DNA from: Acuticoccus sp039034015
Lineage (GTDB): Bacteria > Pseudomonadota > Alphaproteobacteria > Rhizobiales > Amorphaceae
Length of the DNA stretch: 64,000 nt
Assembly (NCBI GenBank): GCA_039034015.1
Contig: JBCCBM010000014.1
Span: 29,965 to 93,964 of the forward strand
Direction: 5' to 3'
Shown one piece after another: positions 57,181 through 64,000 of the stretch (positions within the stretch are counted from its first letter, which is position 1; each line of letters opens with the position of its first letter). Below the pieces are notes generated by a model that searched no databases, was not told the DNA's origin, and saw only the letters and a program-made list of their open reading frames with translations. Position numbers and translations under genes: made by a program.

Positions 57181-59073
57181 ATGAGCACCACGGCTGACAT
57201 GCCCTTCCGCGCCTCCCGCTACACCAGCGGCGCGATCCTCCTGCACTGGTCGATCGCGCTCTTCATCTTCGGCCTGCTGGCCAGCGGCTTTGCCATGACG
57301 CGCCTTTTGGGCGATGGCACGCAGCTCCAATTCCAGGTCTACCAGCTGCACAAATCCTTCGGCATCACCGTGTTGGTGCTGACGGTGGCGCGGGTTCTGT
57401 GGCGCGTCTTCAACCCGCCCCCCGCCGAGCCGGACAGTGTGAATGCGCTGGAGCGCACCGTCTCTGGCCTGGTGCACATGGCGTTTTACGGGCTCTTGGT
57501 GCTGATCCCGCTGTCGGGCTGGTTCATGATCACCGTGTCGCCGGTGCAGCTTGAAACGGTGCTTTTCTTCCGAAGTTGGCTGCCGTGGCCGCATCTTCCG
57601 GGCGCGGAAAGCCTGCCAGACGAGGCGCGCCGCTCCATCACCTATGCCACCGAATGGGTGCACCTTGTGCTCGCCTATGCGATGGCGGTGCTGATTGGCC
57701 TCCATGTGGCGGGCGCCATCAAGCACCAGCTCTCCGACGGTGACTTTATTGAGCGCATGTCGCTCGCCGCAGGCGGCGATGGCCCGCGCGCTGCCTATGG
57801 GCAAGCCACAACCTGGCTCCTCACGATTGTGTTTGCCGGCGCGATGGTCGGCGGGGCTGCCTACGCGCGCTACGGCTTTCCCACCGAAACGCCGCGGGAA
57901 TTGGCGGCCGTGTCGCCCGATCAGCCGGCGGTCTTGGGCTCGGGCGCGGCCATTGCCCCCGGCGTCACCCCCAACTTTGCCGCCGAGCGGGCGGCCCCCG
58001 CGCCCGCCACCGACAGCGCCGCATGGACGGTGAACGCCGAGAACAGTGCCCTCACCTTCACGGTCGACTATTCCGGCACCACCGTGAACGGCGCGTTCGA
58101 CACCTGGACCGCCGACATTTTATTCGACCCTGACGATCTTGCGGCCTCCTCCGTGTCGGTGACCATCGACACATCGTCCGCCCGGGTGGACAGCAGCGAC
58201 ATTTCGCGCGGCAACCTCACGGGCAACGATGGCTTTGCCACCCGCGCCCATGACACCGCGCGCTTTGTGGCCAGCACCATCACCGCCGAGGGCGACGGCT
58301 ATATCGCCGACGGCACCCTCACCATCCGCGGGACGGAGATTGCGCAACAACTCCCCTTCACCGTCACCATTGAGGGTGACCGCGCGGAGGCGGCCGGCAG
58401 CCTCACCCTCCAGCGCCTCGACTATGACATTGGCCGCAACAGCGACACCACCGGCGACACGCTCGGCCTTGGTGTGACGGTCTCCTTCGCCATCGAAGCA
58501 ACCCGGGCTGCCGCCCCCACCCCCACCGCAGAGGCAGACACGGGGCCCGCGCCGGCGTGGACTGTCTTCACCGAGGAGAGCACGGTCGGCTATGAGTTCC
58601 GCTTCCAAAACGGGCGGGTGAGCGGGACGCTGCCGGCCTTTGCCGTCGACCTTCGCTTTGATGAGGAGAACCTTGCCGGCTCGTCCATCATCGCGACCCT
58701 TGAGACTGACGCGGTGACGCTCAAAGAGGGCGGGGTGAGCCTCAACGATGTCAAAGGGTCGAACGGGCTCCACGCGGCGCGCCACCCAGAGGCGCGGTTC
58801 GTGGCAAGCACCATCACGGCGGGCGATGACGGCACCTTTGTGGCCGAGGGCACTCTTTCGGCCCGGGGGGTGAGCGTGCCGGTGACGCTGCCGTTTTCGC
58901 TGGAAGAGGTTGAGGGCCGCACCGTCGCAACAGGGCGCGCGTTGCTCGACCGGGCCGCGTTTGGCTTCGGCGACGGGGCCGGCCTTTCCGACGGCGACCT
59001 TGGACCAACGGTCGCGGTGGATCTCACAATCGTTGCCGAGCGACCGCTCGCGGAAGAAACGGCGAGCCAATAG
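57181..59073 (+). CDS. Cytochrome b561 fused to two YceI domains
   Basis: A 630-residue three-part protein. Residues about 10-230 are a bacterial cytochrome b561: four or five spans with likely haem-ligand histidines H22 (LLHWS), H57 (QLHKS), H161 (EWVHL) and H175 (GLHVAG). Residues about 281-440 and 460-622 are two YceI lipocalin-like domains (each with an HPEARFVASTIT-type motif) on the periplasmic side, joined by Ala/Pro linkers. Bacterial b561 proteins move electrons between quinol and periplasmic acceptors; the YceI domains could present a quinone or other isoprenoid to the haems. Fusions with one YceI domain are known; the double one is less common. Confidence 0.9.
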   Translation: MSTTADMPFRASRYTSGAILLHWSIALFIFGLLASGFAMTRLLGDGTQLQFQVYQLHKSFGITVLVLTVARVLWRVFNPPPAEPDSVNALERTVSGLVHMAFYGLLVLIPLSGWFMITVSPVQLETVLFFRSWLPWPHLPGAESLPDEARRSITYATEWVHLVLAYAMAVLIGLHVAGAIKHQLSDGDFIERMSLAAGGDGPRAAYGQATTWLLTIVFAGAMVGGAAYARYGFPTETPRELAAVSPDQPAVLGSGAAIAPGVTPNFAAERAAPAPATDSAAWTVNAENSALTFTVDYSGTTVNGAFDTWTADILFDPDDLAASSVSVTIDTSSARVDSSDISRGNLTGNDGFATRAHDTARFVASTITAEGDGYIADGTLTIRGTEIAQQLPFTVTIEGDRAEAAGSLTLQRLDYDIGRNSDTTGDTLGLGVTVSFAIEATRAAAPTPTAEADTGPAPAWTVFTEESTVGYEFRFQNGRVSGTLPAFAVDLRFDEENLAGSSIIATLETDAVTLKEGGVSLNDVKGSNGLHAARHPEARFVASTITAGDDGTFVAEGTLSARGVSVPVTLPFSLEEVEGRTVATGRALLDRAAFGFGDGAGLSDGDLGPTVAVDLTIVAERPLAEETASQ

Positions 59074-59099
59074 GTCGAGGGCGCCGGACCTGTTAACGC

Positions 59100-59130
59100 C
59101 TTGTGTGGGCCTGTGGCTCGATTATATGGG
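59100..59130 (+). promoter_or_regulatory. Heat-shock (RpoH) promoter of dnaK
   Basis: CTTG (59100-59103), 17 bases, then ATTATATGGG (59121-59130) match the alphaproteobacterial RpoH consensus CTTG-N17-CYTATNTNNG at all but one defined position. The expected start is near 59137, giving a leader of about 113 bases before dnaK. Confidence 0.8.
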
Positions 59131-59138
59131 AGCGTTGT

Positions 59139-59159
59139 ACGGGGGCTTTCGGCCCCCGT
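59139..59159 (+). terminator. Hairpin at the start of the dnaK leader
   Basis: ACGGGGGC-TTTCG-GCCCCCGT with TTCGTT after it. It may end the upstream b561-YceI transcript, but it also falls within the first few bases of the transcript expected from the RpoH promoter, where it would cap the 5' end of dnaK mRNA. Confidence 0.65.
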
Positions 59160-59249
59160 TTCGTTGCAGCCGCGAACCGGGGACCGGTGTCGCGAACTTT
59201 GGGGCGCCGCAACGGGCCCCACCGGTCCGCCATATGAAGGAGACTTCCC

Positions 59250-61169
59250 TTGAGCAAAGTCATCGGCATTGACTTGGGCACCACCAACTCGTGCGTCGCT
59301 GTCATGGACGGCAAGAACGCCAAGGTGATCGAGAACGCCGAAGGCATGCGCACCACGCCCTCCATGGTGGCCTTCACCGAGGATGGCGAGCGCCTCGTCG
59401 GCCAACCCGCCAAACGCCAGGCGGTCACGAACCCCGAAAACACCCTTTTTGCCGTAAAACGCCTGATCGGCCGCCGGCATGATGACCCGACGGTTGCCAA
59501 GGACAAAGGCGTCGTCCCCTTCGCGATCACGAAGGCGGACAATGGCGATGCCTGGGTCGAGGCCCGGGGCAAGAGCTATTCGCCGAGCCAAATCTCGGCC
59601 TTCATCCTGCAAAAGATGAAGGAGACGGCGGAAGCCTACCTGGGTGAAACGGTCGAGAAAGCCGTGATCACCGTCCCCGCCTATTTTAACGACAGCCAAC
59701 GCCAGGCCACCAAAGACGCAGGCAAGATCGCGGGCCTTGAAGTCCTGCGCATCATCAACGAGCCCACCGCGGCCGCCCTTGCCTATGGTCTGGACAAAAA
59801 AGACGGCAAGACGATCGCCGTCTACGACCTTGGCGGCGGCACCTTCGACGTTTCGATCCTCGAGATCGGCGATGGCGTCTTTGAGGTCAAATCCACGAAC
59901 GGTGACACGTTCTTGGGCGGCGAAGATTTTGACATTCGCATCCTCGATTACCTCGCGGACGAGTTCAAGAAAGAGCAAGGGATTGACCTTCGCTCCGACA
60001 AGCTCGCCCTCCAGCGCCTGAAAGAGGCGGCGGAGAAAGCGAAGATCGAGCTGTCGTCCGCCACGCAAACCGAGGTGAACCTGCCGTTCATCACCGCCGA
60101 TGCCTCCGGCCCCAAGCACCTCACCATGAAGCTCTCCCGCGCAAAGCTTGAGCAGCTTGTGGCTGACCTTGTGGAGCGCACCATCACGCCCTGCCGCTCG
60201 GCGCTGAAGGATGCGGAGCTCTCGGCCGGTCAGATCGACGAGGTCGTCCTCGTCGGTGGCATGACGCGCATGCCCAAAATCCAGGAGGCGGTGAAAACCT
60301 TCTTCGGGAAAGAGCCCCACAAGGGTGTAAACCCGGATGAGGTTGTGGCCATTGGTGCGGCCATCCAAGGCGGCGTCCTCCAGGGCGACGTGAAGGATGT
60401 GCTGCTGCTTGATGTCACGCCGCTGTCGCTGGGCATCGAAACGCTGGGCGGCGTCTTCACGCGGCTTATCGACCGCAACACCACAATCCCCACCAAGAAA
60501 AGCCAGGTCTTTTCAACCGCTGAAGATGGGCAAAACGCGGTCACCATCCGCGTTGCCCAGGGTGAGCGTGAGATGGCGGCCGACAACAAGATGCTTGGCC
60601 AGTTTGACCTCGTTGGTATTCCGCCCGCGCCCCGCGGTGTGCCGCAGATCGAGGTGACGTTCGACATTGATGCGAACGGCATTGTGAATGTTTCGGCGAA
60701 GGACAAAGGCACCGGCAAGGAGCAGCAGATCCGCATCCAAGCCTCCGGCGGCCTGTCGGACGCGGACATTGACCAGATGGTGAAGGACGCCGAGGCCCAC
60801 GCGGAGGACGACAAAAAGCGTCGCGCGTTGGTGGAGGCGAAGAACCAGGGCGAGGCGCTCATCCACTCCACGGAGAAGATGATTGCCGACAATGGCGACA
60901 AAATCGCCGATGCCGACAAGACCACGGTGGATGCCGCAATTGCCGACCTCAAAACCGCGCTGGAAGGCGAGGATGTGGCCGACATTGAGGCCAAAACCCA
61001 GGCGCTCGCACAGGCGTCCATGAAGCTTGGCGAGGCGATGTACGCCGGTGCCCAAGATGATGGCCCCGGCGACGATGCCGGCAACGACGGTGAGCCGGCC
61101 GCCAAAGACGATGTGGTCGACGCGGACTTTGAAGAGGTCCGCGACGACGAACAGAAGCGGTCCGCGTAA
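59250..61169 (+). CDS. dnaK: Molecular chaperone DnaK (Hsp70)
   Basis: ATP-dependent chaperone, 639 residues. The start is TTG at 59250, behind AAGGAG (SKVIGIDLGTTNSCVAVMDG). The ATPase domain (about residues 1-385) carries the phosphate motifs DLGTTNS and DLGGGTFDVSIL; the substrate domain follows (DVTPLSLGIETLGG, the interdomain linker region VLLLDVTP), and the lid ends in the family-typical acidic tail DVVDADFEEV. A heat-shock promoter lies upstream. dnaJ is two genes downstream rather than adjacent. Confidence 0.97.
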   Translation: MSKVIGIDLGTTNSCVAVMDGKNAKVIENAEGMRTTPSMVAFTEDGERLVGQPAKRQAVTNPENTLFAVKRLIGRRHDDPTVAKDKGVVPFAITKADNGDAWVEARGKSYSPSQISAFILQKMKETAEAYLGETVEKAVITVPAYFNDSQRQATKDAGKIAGLEVLRIINEPTAAALAYGLDKKDGKTIAVYDLGGGTFDVSILEIGDGVFEVKSTNGDTFLGGEDFDIRILDYLADEFKKEQGIDLRSDKLALQRLKEAAEKAKIELSSATQTEVNLPFITADASGPKHLTMKLSRAKLEQLVADLVERTITPCRSALKDAELSAGQIDEVVLVGGMTRMPKIQEAVKTFFGKEPHKGVNPDEVVAIGAAIQGGVLQGDVKDVLLLDVTPLSLGIETLGGVFTRLIDRNTTIPTKKSQVFSTAEDGQNAVTIRVAQGEREMAADNKMLGQFDLVGIPPAPRGVPQIEVTFDIDANGIVNVSAKDKGTGKEQQIRIQASGGLSDADIDQMVKDAEAHAEDDKKRRALVEAKNQGEALIHSTEKMIADNGDKIADADKTTVDAAIADLKTALEGEDVADIEAKTQALAQASMKLGEAMYAGAQDDGPGDDAGNDGEPAAKDDVVDADFEEVRDDEQKRSA

Positions 61170-61187
61170 ACCCGCTGGCCGCGCCCG

Positions 61188-61955
61188 GTGCACAGCGCCT
61201 TGACCGACCTTGGCCCCGCGGCCTCCACCGCGGGGCACGCCGATGGCGGGCGCGATGCGCCCTTCGGCGCGTTCGCGTTGCCGGCCCCCTGGGGGCTGCT
61301 GCGCTGGCTCGGCGGAAACCCGTCAGGGGTTTTGGGCCGCGCAGTCGGCCATCGGCTCGCCGCGCGCCTTTCGGGCCCTGTGGACATTGTGACCGAGAAC
61401 CGCTTGCGCCTCAGGCTTCACCCCGCCGAAAGCGCTGACGCGCGGGCGCTGATTGTCGGCGGGCCCACTTGGCGCCGTGTGGAGCGTGTGAAACTGCGCC
61501 GCGCCATCGCCAAGCGTGATGAATTTGCGTTCGTCGACCTTGGCGCGGGCGACGGGATTTTCTCGCTTGATGTGCTGGCGACCGCGCAGGCTCTCGGCCG
61601 GCGCGCGACTGTGACCGCCATCGAGCCAAGCGCCGATGCGCGCGCGCGACTTGCCGAAAACCTTGCGCACAACGGCTTTTCGGCGACGATCCACCCGGCC
61701 ACCGACCACGGGGCGGCAGCGTCGTTGCTGGCAGGCCTGCCGCGGATCGATGCGCTCAAAATCGAGGCTGCAGCGGCCGTCCCGACGCTGGAAGCCTTTT
61801 TCGCCGAGGCGCCCAAGGCGGCGTGGCCGCGGCTCATCTTGTCGGCGACGGGCCGTGCGGACCCGTCCCGATTGATCCCATTCCTTGCCAGCCACACCTA
61901 CCGGCTTGTGGCGCGCACAACCTTGAACGCAATGATGGAACTGTCCCCCCGATGA
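61188..61955 (+). CDS. FkbM-like SAM-dependent methyltransferase, between dnaK and dnaJ
   Basis: Predicted methyltransferase of 255 residues from the GTG at 61188. The cofactor motif is FVDLGAGDGIFSLDVLATAQ (residues about 115-134), followed by the strand VTAIEPSADARARLAENLAHNGF, typical of the FkbM type. The C-terminal region is short of several usual acidic catalytic residues, so activity is uncertain. It begins 18 bases after dnaK and stands between dnaK and dnaJ, which are normally neighbours; co-transcription with the chaperones is likely. Confidence 0.82.
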   Translation: MHSALTDLGPAASTAGHADGGRDAPFGAFALPAPWGLLRWLGGNPSGVLGRAVGHRLAARLSGPVDIVTENRLRLRLHPAESADARALIVGGPTWRRVERVKLRRAIAKRDEFAFVDLGAGDGIFSLDVLATAQALGRRATVTAIEPSADARARLAENLAHNGFSATIHPATDHGAAASLLAGLPRIDALKIEAAAAVPTLEAFFAEAPKAAWPRLILSATGRADPSRLIPFLASHTYRLVARTTLNAMMELSPR

Positions 61956-62007
61956 TTGTGGCAGATCTTTTCCTCGCGCCCCGTTCCACCGTGATGAGGA
62001 GCGCGTG

Positions 62008-63147
62008 ATGTCGGCGTCCCAAAAATCCGATTATTATGAACTTTTGGGTGTCGCCCGTGGTGCGGATGAAAAGGCGCTCAAATCCGCTTACCGCAAACTT
62101 GCCATGCGCTACCACCCGGACAAGAACCCGGACGACGCGGCCGCGGAGCTCAAGTTCAAAGAGGTGAGCGAGGCGTACGAGGTGCTGCGCGATCCGCAAA
62201 AGCGCGCCGCCTACGATCGGTTTGGCCACGCCGCCTTTGAAAATGGGCGCGGCCCGGGCGCCGGCCCCGGCTTCGGCAATGATTTTGCCTCCGCCATGTC
62301 CGACATTTTTGAAGAGGTGTTTGGCGGGCGCACCGCGCGATCGGGCGCCAACGGGCGCGCGCGGGGGGCCGACCTTCGCTACAACTTAGAGATCTCGCTG
62401 GAGGATGCGTACGCGGGCAAAACCGTTGACATCAAGGTGCCCACATCCGCAACGTGCGAGACCTGTGGCGGGTCGGGCGCAAAGCCCGGCACCCAGCCGG
62501 TCACGTGTACGACGTGCGGCGGCTCGGGGCGCATTCGCGTTGCCCAGGGCTTTTTCACGCTGGAGCGCACCTGCGTCACCTGTCAGGGCCGCGGCACAAT
62601 TGTGCGCGACCCCTGCATGACCTGCAACGGCACGGGCCGCGTTGCCAAAGAGCGCGACCTTTCGGTCAACATTCCGGCTGGCATCGAAGATGGCACGCGC
62701 ATCCGCCTCGCGTCCGAGGGGGAAGCGGGCGCCATGGGTGGTCCGCCGGGCGATCTTTACATTTTCCTCTCCATCCGCCCCCACGACTTTTTCCAGCGGG
62801 AGGGGGCCGACCTTTATTGCCGTGTGCCCATTTCCATGGCGCGCGCCGCGCTCGGCGGCTCCATCGAAGTGCCGTCGATCACGGGCGAAAAAAGCCGCGT
62901 GAAAATCCCGGAAGCCACGCAAACCGGGCGGCAATTTCGCCTGCGCGGGCAGGGCATGCCGGTGATGCGCTCCACCCAAAAGGGCGATATGTACATCCAG
63001 GTGATTGCGGAAACGCCGCAGAACCTCACCCGCCGCCAGCGTGAGCTTTTGACCGAGTTCGAGGAGCTGTCGTCCACCGAAAACAATCCGGCGAGCCATG
63101 GATTTTTCTCGCGCGCCAAAGACTTTTTCGACAACCTCAGCCACTGA
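62008..63147 (+). CDS. dnaJ: Co-chaperone DnaJ (Hsp40)
   Basis: Type I J-protein that stimulates DnaK, 379 residues. ATG 62008 follows GAGGAG. The J domain (residues about 6-72) has YHPDKNPDD with the HPD triad; a Gly/Phe-rich region (GRGPGAGPGFGNDF) follows; four CxxCxGxG zinc motifs lie at about residues 150-215 (CETCGGSG, CTTCGGSG, CVTCQGRG, CMTCNGTG); then the substrate-binding beta domains. All functional motifs are intact. Confidence 0.97.
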   Translation: MSASQKSDYYELLGVARGADEKALKSAYRKLAMRYHPDKNPDDAAAELKFKEVSEAYEVLRDPQKRAAYDRFGHAAFENGRGPGAGPGFGNDFASAMSDIFEEVFGGRTARSGANGRARGADLRYNLEISLEDAYAGKTVDIKVPTSATCETCGGSGAKPGTQPVTCTTCGGSGRIRVAQGFFTLERTCVTCQGRGTIVRDPCMTCNGTGRVAKERDLSVNIPAGIEDGTRIRLASEGEAGAMGGPPGDLYIFLSIRPHDFFQREGADLYCRVPISMARAALGGSIEVPSITGEKSRVKIPEATQTGRQFRLRGQGMPVMRSTQKGDMYIQVIAETPQNLTRRQRELLTEFEELSSTENNPASHGFFSRAKDFFDNLSH

Positions 63148-63179
63148 GGCGCGCTGGCCGGCGCGAAGGAGCGAACCCG

Positions 63180-63863
63180 ATGACAAACACCCGCGACAAG
63201 GCCGATGATGGCGCGCCTCGGCGGTTCAACCTTGACGTTTTGGTGCGCCGCAAACGCGAGGGCAGCCGGACGCGAAAACTCTTGGCCCGGCTGATTGACG
63301 AGGCGCGGTTTTTGCGCAACTGGGCCGACAACCCGCTGCGGGTGGGCGCGGTGGCCCCGTCGAGCCCAGAATTGTGCCGGCTGATGGCAGGCTTTGTGGA
63401 GGCAGACCGTCCGGGCCTTGTGGTGGAGCTTGGGCCCGGCACAGGCGCAGTCACCCAGGCGATGCTTGACCGTGGCGTCGCCCCCGAGCGGCTTGTTTTG
63501 ATTGAGTATTCGGCCGACTTTTGCGCCCTCCTGCGCGAACGGTTCCCCGGCGTCACGGTGGTAAATGGCAACGCCTACGCCCTTGGCGAGGTGATGGACG
63601 GGCTTGGCAACCCGCCGATCGCGTCGGTGATTTCGGGATTGCCCCTGGTGGCCCGGCCGGTGCCGGAGCGGCAGGCGCTCTTGTCGGACGCCATGGCGCG
63701 CATGGCGCCGGGCGCCCCCTTCATTCAGTTCAGCTACATGCTGGTCGCCCCGGTCAAAGGGGTGGTGGGCACCACAATTTCATCCACCCGCTGGGTGCTG
63801 GCCAACCTGCCGCCCGCCCGCGTCTGGCTCTACCGGGCGGACGAAGCGCCAATGCCGGCCTAG
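63180..63863 (+). CDS. PmtA-like phospholipid N-methyltransferase
   Basis: SAM-dependent methyltransferase of 227 residues. The start FLRNWADNPLRVGAVAPSSPELCRLMAGFV and cofactor motif VVELGPGTGAVTQAML match the rhizobial-type PmtA family, which methylates phosphatidylethanolamine towards phosphatidylcholine. The ISGLPLVARP motif fits too. AAGGAG precedes the ATG. It lies 32 bases after dnaJ and probably ends that operon. Its stop codon is part of a CTAG at the junction with the IS element. An rRNA adenine dimethyltransferase-like annotation is possible in databases, but PmtA is the better call. Confidence 0.85.
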   Translation: MTNTRDKADDGAPRRFNLDVLVRRKREGSRTRKLLARLIDEARFLRNWADNPLRVGAVAPSSPELCRLMAGFVEADRPGLVVELGPGTGAVTQAMLDRGVAPERLVLIEYSADFCALLRERFPGVTVVNGNAYALGEVMDGLGNPPIASVISGLPLVARPVPERQALLSDAMARMAPGAPFIQFSYMLVAPVKGVVGTTISSTRWVLANLPPARVWLYRADEAPMPA

Positions 63864-63875
63864 GGTCCGACCCTA
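63861..63875. repeat. Short inverted repeat at the gene/IS junction
   Basis: TAGGGT-CCG-ACCCTA forms a 6-base stem whose first bases are the stop codon of the preceding gene. It may mark the IS left end region or act as a small terminator. The right IS end is outside the window, so the terminal inverted repeat cannot be confirmed. Confidence 0.4.
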
Positions 63876-63929
63876 ACCATTTTCTTACCAAGGTCGGAGA
63901 TGTTGTCGGGGCTCATGGGAGGCGGGTCG

Positions 63930-64000
63930 ATGGCGAACGAGTTTTGGCTGAGTGAAGCGCAATGGGCGGCGATTGAGCCGCACCTACCCAAGAACCAGCC
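63930..64000 (+). mobile_element. IS5-family transposase, 5' end only
   Basis: Reading from the ATG at 63930 gives MANEFWLSEAQWAAIEPHLP and then KNQP to the edge of the window. This is the start of the DUF4096-type N-terminal domain found in IS5-family (IS427-like) transposases. GGAGG lies nine bases upstream. The IS probably begins between 63861 and 63870. The rest lies outside, so completeness and target duplication cannot be judged. Confidence 0.85.

Noticed and set aside
58590..60368. A 592-codon minus-strand frame opposite dnaK and the end of the b561-YceI gene
   Set aside because: Antisense reading of conserved dnaK codons; such dnaK-antisense frames are a known artefact in high-GC genomes. 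No family resemblance or ribosome site.

Overview
The window is a high-GC chromosomal segment of an alphaproteobacterium, most likely of the order Hyphomicrobiales (Rhizobiales). This placement rests on gene content: a RegB/RegA redox two-component pair with the alphaproteobacterial residue spacing, aerobic-type cobaltochelatase CobT, a CarD - seven-iron ferredoxin - S4 protein - SUV3-like helicase block, a dnaK/dnaJ locus followed by a PmtA-like methyltransferase, and an RpoH promoter of alphaproteobacterial form. Coding density is high, with many ATGA start/stop overlaps. I saw no tRNA, rRNA, CRISPR array or prophage. The only mobile element is the start of an IS5-family transposase at the right edge.

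Layout, left to right. (1) 1-5.5 kb: a peptide ABC transporter operon on the minus strand (oppA-B-C-DF), preceded by a partial small gene. (2) 5.6-12.5 kb: the urea transporter urtABCDE on the plus strand, with a very good sigma-54 promoter, an inserted GNAT acetyltransferase gene and a palindrome-rich element before urtC. (3) 12.5-20 kb: housekeeping block with DUF3096, carD, fdxA, an S4 RNA-binding protein, a 1178-residue SUV3-like helicase, DUF3108, rpmB and a queuosine-precursor transporter. (4) 20-25.6 kb: TPR sulfotransferase, phytase-like esterase, cobT, a small secreted protein and a PIN toxin/antitoxin pair. (5) 25.6-32.9 kb: DUF2783, an unusual metallo-beta-lactamase-fold protein, a five-gene LIV-type ABC transporter, and a divergent acyl-CoA synthetase; together these suggest uptake and CoA activation of an organic acid. 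(6) 32.9-39.9 kb: PHA depolymerase divergent from regB-regA; an exported formamidase-family protein with a small Tat-exported partner; a ChrA chromate transporter; a lipoprotein. (7) 40-42.3 kb: cobalt-type nitrile hydratase operon led by a class C26 glutamine amidotransferase-like hydrolase. (8) 42.4-48.2 kb: TRAP transporter and a BCCT transporter. (9) 48.3-55.2 kb: sugar/polyol ABC transporter with dihydroxyacetone-kinase-type DhaK and DhaL, interrupted by a divergent FMN reductase. (10) 55.2-64 kb: ssb, alkB, yceI, a cytochrome b561-YceI-YceI fusion, dnaK, an FkbM-like methyltransferase, dnaJ, a PmtA-like methyltransferase and the IS edge.

Two themes stand out. The window is rich in solute uptake (six multi-component transporters plus BCCT), and in four of the five operons that begin with a solute-binding-protein gene a strong hairpin lies directly after that gene, suggesting a shared way of making more binding protein than membrane subunits. 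Second, several systems handle small nitrogen compounds (urea uptake, formamidase, nitrile hydratase). The best candidates for new biology are the nitrile hydratase operon without an amidase, the exported formamidase pair, the cytochrome b561-YceI-YceI fusion beside a free YceI, and the repeat-bearing tail of the helicase. All functional statements are from reading the sequence and family knowledge; no database search was run.
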